In this document: in pieces, positions 52,701-62,924 of the stretch
Layout: each line of letters opens with the position of its first letter
Numbering within the stretch: position 1 is the first letter of the stretch
Assembly: GCA_018292915.2 (NCBI GenBank)
Contig: JACVVK020000470.1
Span: forward strand, 248,501 to 312,500
Direction: 5' to 3'
DNA length: 64,000 nt
Source of the DNA: Batillaria attramentaria
Taxonomy: Eukaryota; Mollusca; Gastropoda; Batillariidae
Notes under the pieces: model-generated
Databases searched by the model: none
Seen by the model: only the letters and a program-made list of their open reading frames with translations
What the model was told of the DNA's origin: nothing
Translations under genes and position numbers: made by a program

Positions 52701-55700
52701 GTCTTAACGCCACGCAAGCAACAAAGACTATTTCGCGGCTATGGGTTTCGCCACCTGAACACTTGCGATGCGACCTGAACATTTTCCTCCCTACAGGCAC
52801 ACCGGCACCAACCTCTCCTCCACCGACGACCGCCGCCATAGTCTGTGAAGACAGTGTTGGGAACGGACTAAGCTGTCAGGACATGGTCCAGCAGCTGCCT
52901 GGCTTCTGTAGTGACCCGTACTCCCAGGCCATCTGCCCCAGAACTTGCGGTTACTGCTGTAAGTGTTTCAAAAACTTTCACAACTGCTTATGCTTCCAGC
53001 ACCACGTGCCTAACACTCAGCCTGCAGCTGCAGCATTTCTTTAACTGGTAGTGAGGTATTTCACAGGGCAAGTTTGTGTGAATATTTTTTTTTTTTTTTT
53101 TTTTTTGGGGGGGGGGGGGTATCTCCCCTTGTTTTGGTATCTCCCAATCGAATTACGTGTCTTGAAATACTGTCTACTGGCGTTTATCGCTGCCACCCTA
53201 TTCGTCGACCCGGGCTAATGACCGCCGTGCTGCCCGCTACTCATCATGCTGCGCCTGTCACGTGCTTATCCCCCGCGATTCCGTTATAAGCGAGGTCACA
53301 AAGAGACGTATGTTTAAAACCACACAAATCGACCTAGGGGAAAATGTTCAAAAGGGAGCAACAGTGGCCAAATGCAGCATCCTTGTATCTGGCAAACAGC
53401 GTTATAGGTTCGAAAGCTGTGTAGTTTTGCATCTCAGCGGCGTTACGATTTAAGAGGCTTTACGGTGGTCTAGTGGTTAAGAGACTTGTCACCAATGCGA
53501 GAGGTCAGGGGTTCGAGTCCCACTCGTGGCACCGTTCATTCTAGCCGATTGAACGGGGGTTCTCTCCGGGTACTCCGGCTTCCTCCCCCTCTGCTTTGGA
53601 AATGTTCAACCCACCAAATTTGAAAAATAAATGCAATTCGAAAATTCCGAAATTGAAATAGCTGAGGTGATCCCTTCGCACCACGTGATTGTAATGTGTT
53701 TATGTCCAGTGTGTGAGAGAATGCGTGTGATTCACGTGAGCGTGCGTGTTGGGTTCAGTTCGCGGCGCTTTGAGCCGATTCATGAAATTGGGTAAAGCGC
53801 CTATACAAAATTCATTATTATTATTTACTAAAAGCAGGTCTCCTACAGATATGAATGCGCACTCTCACTCCCTTAGAAAACCTGCGTTTTCATGGTGTGT
53901 TGAAATAACAGGGAAATGTCTATCCTCAATATTCTACTGGAGACTGCACATGTACAATTATACAGGCAGTGGTAACACACTTTCAGATGAAGCAAAAATA
54001 CGAGGCATCGTGGCAATGAACCCGTTTCGCCAGCAATTCAATTGATGCATTGTTGTTGTTGCTGTTGTTGTTTTTGTTGTTGTTGTCTTCGTAGCTGTCG
54101 TTGTCATTGTCGTCGTTGCTGTTGTCGTCGTCGTTGTTGTTGCTGTTGTTGTTGGTGGCGGTGAGAAACGAAAGCATGTACAACTTGGGAAAGGATCCCC
54201 TCACATGGCCTGAAATATATTTGCCCACAAACTTCAGTGAAAGTCTTCTTACAGCAACCACAGTCACAACGACAACCACTGCCCCTGTCAGTCAGTGTGC
54301 GGACAACACATCTGGAGGTGTCAGTGTGACCAGCTACCAGGTGTCTGCTCTCAAGCATTCGCTAGTGTTCTGTGCCCGCAATTCTGCGGTTTGTGGTGAG
54401 TCGCCTGGTTTGGGGTAACCCTGTTCCGGGTCCGTCGCTAACTCTAGGCCCCTGCGACGACGGCCAAGTCGGGCTAACCGAGACCGAGCCGAGCTAAGTG
54501 ATACCTAAAGGCCGTTCTTAACCGGGCGAACCACCAGTCCGGCGAACTTGTTCGGCGAACTGTGTATTGTATACGAATAGGGCGAGCGCGCACACGTACG
54601 TAGTTCCAGAGGTTCGGCCGAACTAGTTCTCTTTCTTAACCGACCGTTAATGATATGCATTCGTCATCACCCGAACAAGGCGAGAGTTGAGACACTGGCA
54701 ATCGTAAAGAACCAAAATGGCCGCCTTCGAAGATCGAGACGACGAGGCATTTGCGGTAGTTATCGTTTTGAGTGAACTCTTGGAAGCCGAGGCAGAGGAG
54801 AAAAGAGGAAAAGAGCGCAAGAGAGGGAAATGTCAAGTGAGTCGATAGCCGCTATGCCGTCCGCCATTTTCCTCAACTCAAGTTCGCCCGGTTAAGAACG
54901 GCCTTAAGAAGGAAAAAACAAAAATACTCGGTGACAAGGAAAGTGGACAGTTGCGAACAACTTTGAGGTCCCCGTGTTATTTCACAGTGTGCACAGAAGC
55001 GGTGAAAACTGTCGCAATCACCAGCACAGTACATTCTCAGCCTGTTTCGAAATTATTGCCTGCATGAGTTGTCTCCCGCGCATACACAGACCCGCATGCA
55101 TTTTTCGCGGCAGCCTTGTGCTCTGCCACGAAAAATACGGCAAGGGAGACAACTCATGCAGGAAATACTAGGTATCACGGTAGGCTCGACTCGGTCTCGG
55201 TTAGCCCGACATGGCCGTCGTCGCAGGGGACTAGAGTTATCGACGGACCCGGAACAGGGTTGGGTTTGGGGTGAAAACATTGACGCACGCACGTACGCAG
55301 GAGGCACCGGCGCACGCGCGCACACACGCACTGACTCGACTTGCGTCTCGTTCAAATAACAATTTTCTTGATTTTCCCATAAATCCTGATATTGCACACT
55401 ACTACAAACTAGCACACTCGCCAAACCCCAGTGTCCTTCAAGTGAACACAAAACCTGACCACACGGTCTTTTGTGGTATTGTGGTGTTCAAAGAGTGCGT
55501 ACGTTTGTATACATCGCAATTCATCATAACTGATCTGACGTCGGACCGAAGACCTGAAAATTTGTTTCCATCACTGACGCGCTGACCAATGGCAGCCCCT
55601 GACGCAAACCAGACCGTTTTACAATTACCGATGTAGCACGGGGCGATGTACTGTCCTACTGGCATGTCATACTGTGACGGTGGCCATTTCTAACAGGTTA

Positions 55701-56293
55701 CAGACCGGTATTAGCTTCCGGGTCATGTAGTAAGAACTCCGCTAAATATAGTAGAAAATTTGCCCCTTTTAAATTTTGTGTGCAGAGTAAAAAATGGCAA
55801 TCTGGTGCTTTTTGTTGGCTTTTTAAACAAGTTTCATGCCAGGTAATAGTAAAATTAGGGGAAAATGAGGCTGGCTTGTGGACTATTTGTATTCATGCGC
55901 GGCTGGCACAGGAGCCAGCAGACGACCGCGGAAAGAGGTGGTTTGTGGTCGCTGCCAACATTGCCGAAAAAACAGACTTTTGGAATTTGTTGAAATTTAC
56001 TCTACACATGAGTCTATGGCTGCCTGATTTTTGTGATTTGTTGTTGTTGTTGTGAATTTTAAAGCATTTCTATGATGTCATCTGCAGCGTTATGTGTAAG
56101 AGGAATATATAGCGTTTTCCTCCAAATTTGCATCTCTGGTACGAAACTAATTCCGGGTTGTTTTCGTCGGGTTTGTTCTACACACAGCTGAGTGCGATAC
56201 AGACTTTGCTTCCCGCCTGGCTACCACAACGACTGCTGCAGCTTGGACCTGCGTCAACGGATGTGCATCTTCAAATATTTCACCAAATGCTGA
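49956..56293 (+). CDS. Secreted ShKT-domain protein (five exons)
   Basis: Exons: 49956-50022, 51531-51677, 52797-52958, 54255-54395 and a last exon from 56188 or 56193. All junctions are phase 1. Exon 1 encodes a signal peptide (MVRSRVIFLGFCVQALVVCC). Exons 2 and 3 each encode a Thr/Pro linker plus one six-Cys ShKT domain: CEDSVGNGITC ... DFC ... CPKSCGFC and CEDSVGNGLSC ... GFC ... CPRTCGYC. Exon 4 has the linker (TTVTTTTAP) and the start QCADNTSGG, but the middle of its ShKT domain (CDQLPGVCSQAFASVLCPQFC) is readable only in a shifted frame. The last exon from acceptor CTGAG|TG gives a Cys-rich end (CFPPGYHNDCC ... KC) with stop at 56291-56293; from CACAG|CT it gives a different end with stop at 56304. 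ShKT domains occur in secreted toxins, matrix and protease-associated proteins; role here unknown. Exon chaining is by signal and phase only. Confidence 0.75.
50128..51112. repeat. About 1-kb (ACT)n triplet array in intron 1 of the ShKT gene
   Basis: ACT units with scattered GCT, GCC, ACC, AAT and TCT changes. Five of six frames are open, giving false poly-Thr, poly-Leu, poly-Val and poly-Ser proteins. It lies directly behind the signal-peptide exon. A shorter (AGT)n tract in opposite sense follows at 51217-51260. Confidence 0.95.
51678..51935. repeat. CA/CG microsatellite and C-run in intron 2 of the ShKT gene
   Basis: CACA/CGCA repeats (about 51691-51862), a CT run and a C-run at about 51881-51908. 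Confidence 0.9.
51940..52090 (+). mobile_element. tRNA-derived SINE, family 1
   Basis: Well-preserved head: GATAGCCGAATGGTAGAGCG and GTGAGTTCGAATCCC. Body 'CCAAATATTTGTGCTGGCC'. An A/C-rich tail runs to about 52155. Confidence 0.88.
52430..52760. repeat. CTGAACACTTGGGATACGAC repeats and (TTAG)n tract
   Basis: 'ACCTGAACACTTGGGATAC' and variants occur six or more times between 52420 and 52780, interrupted by two copies of 'CGCAAGCAACAAAGACTATT' (52517 and 52716) and by a (TTAG)n run at about 52611-52700. Confidence 0.85.
53462..53830 (+). mobile_element. tRNA-derived SINE, family 2
   Basis: Head GGTGGTCTAGTGGTTAAGAG (A box) and GGGGTTCGAGTCCCA (B box), body 'TCTCCGGGTACTCCGGCTTC', and a 3' end 'GTAAAGCGCCTATACAAAAT' with (TTA)n. 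The 3' end resembles those of many molluscan SINEs. Inside intron 3 of the ShKT gene. The 53250-53450 block before it is related to 7560-7660. Confidence 0.85.
54417..55262. mobile_element. Second copy of the Mutator-like MITE, with nested insertions
   Basis: Ends match 1630-1865. Perfect 10-bp flanks GGTTTGGGGT at 54407-54416 and 55263-55272. Its centre is opened by a Harbinger-like MITE (54509-54904) and by about 220 bp (about 54945-55165) that contains a further hairpin (CCTGCATGAGTTGTCTCCC ... GGGAGACAACTCATGCAGG at about 55059-55165). Confidence 0.85.
54509..54904. mobile_element. Harbinger-like MITE, 396 bp, nested
   Basis: Perfect 23-bp inverted ends (AGGCCGTTCTTAACCGGGCG plus AAC), flanked by TAA at 54506-54508 and 54905-54907. 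The intact MITE at 1630 shows the empty site (CCTAAGAAGG), confirming a 3-bp duplication. TWA duplication and GGCC-type ends fit PIF/Harbinger. Confidence 0.85.
55273..56187. other. Intron 4 of the ShKT gene, unassigned part
   Basis: No recognisable repeat or domain. One open frame (55780-56055, 91 residues) has no known motif. Confidence 0.5.
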
Positions 56294-56350
56294 GAAGTCA
56301 GCATGACGTGCGAATTTGCTGTGGGTGTTTTGTAAATCATTGAAATGTTT

Positions 56351-56356
56351 AATAAA
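56351..56356 (+). promoter_or_regulatory. Polyadenylation signal of the ShKT gene
   Basis: AATAAA 58 bases after the proposed stop at 56293, followed by a T-rich stretch. Confidence 0.7.
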
Positions 56357-56408
56357 TGTTTACAATGATTCAGTTGTGTGAGTCTTGTTTTTTTCGAAAA
56401 GTTTTGTG

Positions 56409-56413
<5 letters not shown>

Positions 56414-56482
<69 letters not shown>
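56414..56482. repeat. (CA)n microsatellite
   Basis: About 34 CA units. Confidence 0.95.
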
Positions 56483-56485
<3 letters not shown>

Positions 56486-56589
56486 CGCGCACCTGAAATA
56501 TCTCAATGCATACCCGAGGACGGCGAATCACCTGTTGAACACCGGAAACGGAAAACCCCAGAGATCAGGGGCACAGAGTCAGATCTCAT

Positions 56590-56760
56590 ATCTATGATGA
56601 TGATGATGATGATTGGCCATTTGTATAGCGCTACGAAAAGAACTTCCATGCAGTAAGCATGCTCACGGCGCCTTTGTTCTAGCACATGTTTCTCGCCAGT
56701 TTTGTGTTCTGTCATCCCAGGTAACTCGCCTTTTAGGCCAATAAGACACATAACCTCCTC
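56590..56760 (-). mobile_element. 3' tail of a SINE/LINE (GCGCTATACAAAT type)
   Basis: (GAT)n followed by 'TTGGCCATTTGTATAGCGCT' on +, the reverse of the common molluscan tail AGCGCTATACAAATGGCC with (ATC)n. No head is recognisable. Confidence 0.6.
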
Positions 56761-57400
56761 GAACCTGTAACTGCACGGAAAATGTCAAATGTACGTGCAA
56801 GCCGTGTTTGGCGCCGACCCATCAGATAGAGAAAAATATTCCAATGTCAGCGACTACTTTGACATTTCCGAAGCAAAAAGGGATAATTTTGTTTGACATA
56901 ACCGAAGTTTGACTTATCCAGCATTTTGGAGTACTGTACTTGTTCGACTTATCCGTGGAAGATTTAGTCATACAACGAACACGTTTGGCCGGGAAAAGAA
57001 TTTTGTTTCGACTTTAACGTATGCGTCAGTGTTTTCATGGATTTTGTTTGTCACTGATATTAGGCGAAGTCTCTTTCTGCCATGTAATCACGGAACACGA
57101 TCGTCAAGAAACAGATAAACAAACACAAGTTTTAAATTTACAACAACAGCGACAACAAGAACAAGAGGAAAAATATAAAGCACTATTACTGGCAGCATGT
57201 GATATCGTGACACCCCCCCCCCCCCCGCCCTCCTTTATTTTTTTTTAAATTAATTAATTAATTTAATTTATTTATTTTGCTCTCGCTTGTCCACCTGTTT
57301 CTATCCTATAGTCGAGACAGCTTAACACTAAGTACTATCGACCGTTGGAAATGATGTGATGTGCTGGCAACCCGTTAACGGCATGACAAGTCTCTGTGTG
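56761..57400. other. Diverged pogo-like remnant and low-complexity DNA
   Basis: 'CGTTTGGCCGGGAAAAGAAT' (56981) resembles 'GTTTGGCCGGGGGAAAAAAA' (28079) of the pogo-like element, and 'GTTTGACTTATCC', 'TTCGACTTATCCG' nearby recall its end motifs. A C-run and AT-rich stretch lie at 57211-57280. No gene. Confidence 0.45.
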
Positions 57401-57407
57401 CCTTCAC

Positions 57408-57409
<2 letters not shown>

Positions 57410-57483
<74 letters not shown>

Positions 57484-57681
57484 CGTGTGCGCGTGTGTGT
57501 GCGTGCGTGTGCGTTCTGTGTGTGTGTGTGTGTGCGTGCGTGTGTGTGTGTGTGTGTGCGTGTGTGTGTGTGTGTGCGTTCTGTGTGTGTGTGTTTGTGT
57601 GTGTGTTCTGTGTGTGTGTGTGTGTGTGCGTGTGTGTGTGTGTGCGTGTGTGTGTGCGTGCGTGTGCGTTCTGTCTGTGTG

Positions 57682-57722
<41 letters not shown>

Positions 57723-57758
57723 CGTGCGTGCGTGTGTGTGTGCGTGTGTGTGTGTGCG

Positions 57759-57829
<71 letters not shown>
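57410..57829. repeat. About 420-bp TG/CG microsatellite
   Basis: (TG)n interrupted by TGCG and TTCTG words that recur in a regular way, suggesting higher-order duplications. (GA)n follows at 57830-57854 and again at 57966-57995. Long His-Thr and Cys-Val frames are by-products. Confidence 0.95.
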
Positions 57830-57850
<21 letters not shown>

Positions 57851-57854
57851 AGAG

Positions 57855-57962
57855 GAGTGTTTTGGGGGTTTAACGTCCTTTTCCACCACATACGGGTGAT
57901 ATCAAACACGTGGCACGATGAAAAAGCCAGCACAAATATTTGGCTCCAACTGGGATACGAAC
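57855..57962 (-). mobile_element. 5'-truncated SINE, family 1
   Basis: Body in reverse ('AACGTCCTTTTCCACCACAT', 'AAAAAGCCAGCACAAATATT'), head missing, set in a (GA)n tract on both sides. Confidence 0.85.
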
Positions 57963-57996
<34 letters not shown>

Positions 57997-58284
57997 GAAC
58001 GCAGGCAAAGACAGACATGCAGACAAACAGAAACCGACAGAGAGACGGACAGGCATACAGTACGTTCGTGGGTGCGTTGCTGTATTTGCGGATGTGTGAG
58101 ACGAAGGAGATACTAGTAAGCTGTCTAACCCCAGTAAAGCATCGGAACCAATACCGTCACAGGGCGAAGGAGGCAAAACGTGTATGAAATCAGTGGCGCA
58201 TATGTCCCTTTACCCAATGACTGTAGACTTGTTTTATAAACAAATAAATGCAAAACGGACAAGAGATTTTGTTTTTGCAGTGGT

Positions 58285-58290
58285 TTTATT
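58285..58290 (-). promoter_or_regulatory. Possible polyadenylation signal of the 58.6-62.4 kb gene
   Basis: Complement of AATAAA, about 270 bases after the stop; another candidate lies at about 58437-58442. Confidence 0.4.
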
Positions 58291-58558
58291 CTTGTATTTG
58301 TTTTATGACGACTTTACGTGAGAGAATAGAATCCTTGTCACTGTTCAAAATTAGAAATCATAATTCAAACTGGAACAGTATTCGAAATTCAAACCTAATA
58401 ATTCAAATTCAAACTTCAGATTTCATAACTCAAAGTTTATTCTTTTTCGTGCATAGGATATTTTGTGCGAATGATTTCAGCATTTTCTGCGTAGTACGAC
58501 GTTGGTAGTTAATTCTGTGGTGTTTAGTTTTACGCTGTCTGCAGTGTCAAGTCTTCAC

Positions 58559-61500
58559 TTAGACATCCGAATGCCAGGTAATCTCTGCCTTACAAAGACC
58601 GGTCCCCGATCGGTAACTTCCGGCCGCGACCCGATTCATCCCGAAGTACAAGTCATAGTTGACGGGGCCCTCGAAGTCAGACTGGCCATCAAGGGCGAAG
58701 ATCTTGAACGAGTTGTAGTAGATGGTCTCGCGCCCGTTGTTCACCGTCACCAGCTCGTTGCTGACGTTGATGGTGAGCTTGTAGGCTCCGTTGAGGAAGT
58801 CATCGCGGTCCAGTAGCTTGCCATAGGTGACGGCTCTGGCTTTGTCCTTGCCATACAGCAGAAGTCTTCCTCCCCTGTTGTGCAGTTCGGCGTCGTTGGA
58901 TTGGGTCGCGCCGTCGCCGGCTGAAAAGAAAGATAGATGACGGCGGATTGTGACTGGCGGTTATAATAATACTAATACTAATGGGTATTAAAGGGACGCC
59001 CTTCCTCCCGCAGGAGCTCAGGGCGCCTTACAGTCAACACGTACTCACTCACACAGAAACAGAAACACACGCAACATTCCTCCACACATACATTTAACTA
59101 CAAACACATAATGTGCAGCATCGTACACGGCCTCCGCTGCCCCGGCACGCGCACGCGCACCCACCCCCACCCACCCACCGCGGGGGCCAAGCTGAGCGTT
59201 CCAGTAACGTATCAACAGTCGTACAAATTGAATGTTCGACCGCTCGCCCGGCAAAGTGTAAACAAAACTGTATCGCATTACGAGCTGTACTAATCATCAG
59301 TACAGGGTATTTCGAGCGTACAGGCCTACTCACGAGTGAAACTGTTCCAAAACATAAGTTGGCTCAGCCAAGATGGAATTTATAAGCCCGTTGAACTGTG
59401 TCTGGTTTGTAAGAAAAAAGGCGGGTCCATTTTCCGACATATGTATCTTCGCCAGTCGCTCGGAACTGTTACGGCTGTGTCTAGCATTGTCACAGTACCA
59501 GACACATGCTTAGTAAAAGCCTAAACAAAATCTGTCATTGAGCAAACAGAAGCCGAGACGTAAGCTGAAAAACACAGCGTCTGCCACAGGCGTGTCGGCA
59601 CGTTTCAGCCGTGACTTGTCAATCGGTGACGAACTTTTCTAAAAACGGAAGTTCACTGACTCAGTCTATGGTTGCCGCGTGTACTCGAAATACTTCTGAG
59701 TTCCTGGACCTAACACAAGCGGCTTTCATGTCAAGGGATAAGCAAAGTAAAACGAGAATTAACAGTACCGTAGCCATTGTTAGAGCTGGAGTCGCCAATG
59801 TGGAACGTAAAATCACGAGCAGCCTCGAACCACAACACGATTTCTGCTCGTTTCCGCTGGCTCTTGTCAAAGGTCAGTTTCAACACCCCCTGGCGGCTGC
59901 AGGTGCAGGACGTTTTAGGGGAAGTAAGCGACGACACCCACGTGATGCCTGTCGCCAGAGACGACGGGGTAGCCTGTCCTGAATTCAGGGTCGATTTTCA
60001 CGTCTGTAAAGAAAAAAAACTGGTGAGCTGTTGAAGCGTGCGAACACTGACATTACGTGAAGTGACATTACTTGTATAATAATTGAAACGGTCACTGTGG
60101 CCATATCAGTTTCTGCGATATAGTGCTCGTACTGACGTTGCGTACCCTTTTGCCATGAGTTCGAATCCCGGCCGGGGCCAAATATTTGTGCTGGCTTTTT
60201 CATCGTTGCCCCGTCTTTGATATCACCCGTATGTGGTGGAAAAGGACGTCAAACCCCCCAGACACCCACCCACCCCACCCTTTTGCCAGCGACTTTGTAC
60301 GCGGTGTTCGTAATCTCAGTCAACACTGACGAAAGATGAGACTTGCGGCCATCGCTCTGCTTTCGGTTGTTTGTGCGACGCCGTCTGTGGTACTTGCCAG
60401 AATAGGAGTATAGGGAGGGAGACTGACTAGCGTTTTGACTGAAGGGGGTGGAAGACTGAGGGGGGAGGGGTGTTTAGGGGTGTAACGTCCTTTTCCCACC
60501 AGATAAGGGCGACGTCAAAGACGGGGAAACGAGGAAAAGGCCAGCACAATGTTTTGAGGGGTTTCAGCCAGAATTTGAACTCACAACCTGAGCATTGCAA
60601 GTCCAACGCTCTACCGCTCGTCTATGCAGCTATTTTTAACCAGACGTTGTGAATCACGCCAAGTGACTGGCATGCCGCTATTTTAACTACGCAATGTCGG
60701 CTGGCGACAGTGTACGCTGCGCGCACCTGAAGTGCACCAATCAGTCGACCTAAATCTAATAATAATGATAAGTATCTGTAGGGCGCATTTCTTTAAATAA
60801 AACTCAATGCGCCGATCACTCACCAACACTCACACACATTTTGACAACTATAGACAGACATACACTGGTGAAAAGGGGATTTGGTCTAGTGGTTAAGGCA
60901 TCCGACTTCGGATCCTGAGCTGCCTGGTTCGAGTCCCCGGTGGGCAGGAATATGGTGGGATTTTTCCTTACTATATCGAGTCAAACCCATGTGCAGACTC
61001 GTCTACGGTGCCTGTCTCGCCTTCGTGTACACACGCACGCACATACATCAAGTGTGCACGCTAAAAAGCCCACGTTCATCTTTCGAAGAAGAGAAGGCTG
61101 TGGCCGGTGTCGTGGTAAACAGAAATACTGGCGCACGCACCAGAGTGAATAGCAGGGTGGAGGTTTGCACATAAAGTAGCGCTTAGCGGCAGCAGGCTTT
61201 CACTGCTTCGTCCTCCAGCCCTGCGGCGCCGTGAGCATTTCAACAGAGATGGATATGTGCGCCGAGGAGAAGTCTACCATACCACCATACCATACCAAAA
61301 GATTGCTCTTAAAGACAGACAGTGTGGGCGCATTTCTCAGATTAGCAGGTAGCGAATTCCAAAAGGTTGGTGCGACAAATCTGAAAGAGCGTTCGCCAAA
61401 AGATTTCAAGTTGCGCTTAGGAATTTTGAAAAGCCTCTCGGACGGCGACCGGGGGCTCGCGCCGGTTGGTAGGTGACGAGGTAACCGACCTTTGTTTGAT

Positions 61501-62356
61501 TTCAGGGGATCGGGAAGTGACTCAAGTGGTAGCAACAACCCCTTTCCTACCTCGCCAACGAGATCTAAAGCAGACCGATCTTTAGCTCGAGAGGAAACCC
61601 TTCCAACTGCAAGACAAGCGTTATCGCTAGTGGACGATATCAAGATTTATTTCCAACATGATCACACGATCCACTACTCTGATAGTGCAGGAAGGGGAGC
61701 ATACTATTTTCAGAACCTTCTCGTGCCGAGAGCGGTGGTCTAATAGGTTGCGTGTCGGGCTTAGCCGCTGCGCTACTGAGCGGTCGTCACCGCTGTCAAG
61801 CTTCGTGATGAAACGTGGGTTCGAGCCCCGGACGAACTTGCGATATGTGATACCGGTTTTCCTGGCGGCTACCAGGCTGCTCTTCGGGGTTTTCTCCCCG
61901 GGTTGTCCGGCTTTCCTCCCCAAGCAAAATTGAAAAAAAGGATAGCTATTTGGCGGGTGCTGCACCGCGCCGACGCGTTTCCCCCGGGTAGAAGTATCCC
62001 CAAGATCTTTGGTATCCCGGATTTTCCGAAAGGGACAATAGAGTTGAAAGAAAGAAAGAAAGAAAGAAAGATTTAAAAAAGAAAGAAGAAAGAAAGAGAT
62101 GCTGATGATACGATAATATGAAAAAGACGCTCTACCGACCAAACGTTCAGGGTCTGCAATGAAAAATCTAGGTCATCTATAGCGGCAAATAATTTTCGTT
62201 GTGTGATTAGTAAAGTATTTCTTAATCAGAATGTTGAAGGTTGGGGTGACCGGAAACACAGGCAGTCGTTGTCTTGGCCTTACCCTGCGCAGTGCTTGCG
62301 GTCACCGCGAGCAGAAGCAAACAGGCAGCATGGAGAGGAACACGGAAGTATCTCAT
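58559..62356 (-). CDS. Unrecognised secreted protein, three exons
   Basis: Exons on - : 62356-62284, 59978-59769 and 58920-58559, joined in phase 1 throughout, 645 coding bases, 214 residues. Exon 1 is a clear signal peptide (MRYFRVPLHAACLLLLAVTA) with donor CAGG|GTAAGG. Exon 2 contains SCTCSRQGVLKLTFDKSQ and VLWFEAARDFTFHIGDSS. Exon 3 contains RGGRLLLYGKDKARAV, YKLTINVSNELVTVNNGRE, YYNSFKIFALDGQSDFEG, LYFGMNRVAAGSYRSG and the end CKAEITWHSDV. Alternating hydrophobic/polar strands suggest a beta-rich extracellular fold with three Cys in the mature part. I do not recognise the family. Exon 2 has a weak acceptor (TTCAG|GACAGG); a stronger one 25 bases upstream (TTTACAG|ACGTG, at 60003) would need a one-base frame change. 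Introns hold SINEs and a CR1-like fragment. Confidence 0.65.
58925..59100. other. SINE-tail-like remnant in intron 2 of the unrecognised gene
   Basis: (ATA/CTA)n then 'GGGACGCCCTTCCTCCCGCA' and 'AGGGCGCCTTACAG', resembling reverse tails of GCGC-type SINEs. Low confidence. Confidence 0.35.
60154..60275 (+). mobile_element. SINE family 1, head truncated
   Basis: Starts at the B box (CATGAGTTCGAATCCCGGCC) and runs through the body to an (ACCC)n tail. Confidence 0.88.
60465..60640 (-). mobile_element. SINE family 1, diverged full copy
   Basis: Reverse body 'AACGTCCTTTTCCCACCAGA', 'GGAAAAGGCCAGCACAATGT' and head 'CCAACGCTCTACCGCTCGTC'. Confidence 0.8.
60755..60875 (-). mobile_element. CR1-like LINE 3'UTR tail
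   Basis: Matches 29860-29975 ('GGGCGCATTTCTTTAAATAA', 'ACTCAATGCGCC', 'ACAGACATACACTGGTGAAA'). Together with 61225-61480 it forms one fragment split by the SINE at 60876. Confidence 0.85.
60876..61195 (+). mobile_element. tRNA-derived SINE, family 3
   Basis: Head GGGATTTGGTCTAGTGGTTAAGG with CTGGTTCGAGTCCCCGG (A and B boxes), body with 'GTGCAGACTCGTCTACGGTG', 'AAAGCCCACGTTCATCTTTC' and 'AGCAGGGTGGAGGTTTGCAC'. Inserted into the CR1-like fragment. Confidence 0.85.
61225..61480 (-). pseudogene. CR1-like LINE, RT C-terminus
   Basis: Reads SERLFKIPKRNLKSFGERSF, FVAPTFWNSLPANLRNAPTL, SVFKSNL on the - strand, closely similar to 30070-30250. Confidence 0.88.
61735..62060 (+). mobile_element. tRNA-derived SINE, family 4
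   Basis: Head GAGCGGTGGTCTAATAGGTT with an insert relative to a normal tRNA, B box GTGGGTTCGAGCCCCGG, body 'TTCGGGGTTTTCTCCCCGGG', and an (AAAG)n tail at about 62050-62100. Confidence 0.75.
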
Positions 62357-62549
62357 GTCTGTGGCCGGCTTGTGTGAGTCTGATAAGCTGGCAAAATCAG
62401 GTAGTTCAATCTGCAAAATTCACAAAAATAAAACTTAAAATAACAGTAATTTCGTTGAATGAAAGGGGGGGGGGGGGGGATTGCCATTTACGAAGCTCTT
62501 AGTCTGTCGAAAGAGGCCATGCTCATTTTGGAGGTGGAGACCGTTTTCT

Positions 62550-62830
62550 TAACTTTGTGGCCGCTTCTACTTTAATAATAGAGAAATACGGCCTTCTTTT
62601 TTTTTCTTCTTTTTTTTCTTTTTTCTTTTTTGCACCACAACTCTTTGCCAGCTCCAGTGGTGTTCCTCCCAGGTCATGGGTGGAATCAGTCCACGGAGGG
62701 CTCGAAAGCTGGAGCAATTTTTATTCGGCACGATGATGGAGATGAAGATGATGGTAAGATGATACTAAGGGGGTCCGTGTGTTTTGGGAGTGCGGGACGG
62801 GGCCGCATTCCACGCTTCAACGTCATAAAT
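62550..62830 (-). repeat. Repeat shared with C1q intron 2
   Basis: In reverse orientation it carries 'GGAGCTGGCAAAGAGTTGTG' (C1q introns near 28711 and 37517: GAGCTGGCAAAGAGTTGGGG) and 'GAAGCGTGGAATGCGGCC' (28508 and 37327). So part of C1q intron 2 is a dispersed repeat, not gene-specific DNA. Confidence 0.7.
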
Positions 62831-62924
62831 ATCCCGGTGTTAGCCAGGCCCGGCAACTACGGCACCTGCGGTGCCGGCCGTGTAATCATCCACATCATAA
62901 AACCTGTCATACTAAAGCCGGCTC

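Noticed and set aside
57328..58187. Open frames of 150-280 residues, His-Thr or Cys-Val rich
   Set aside because: Translation of a TG/CA microsatellite.
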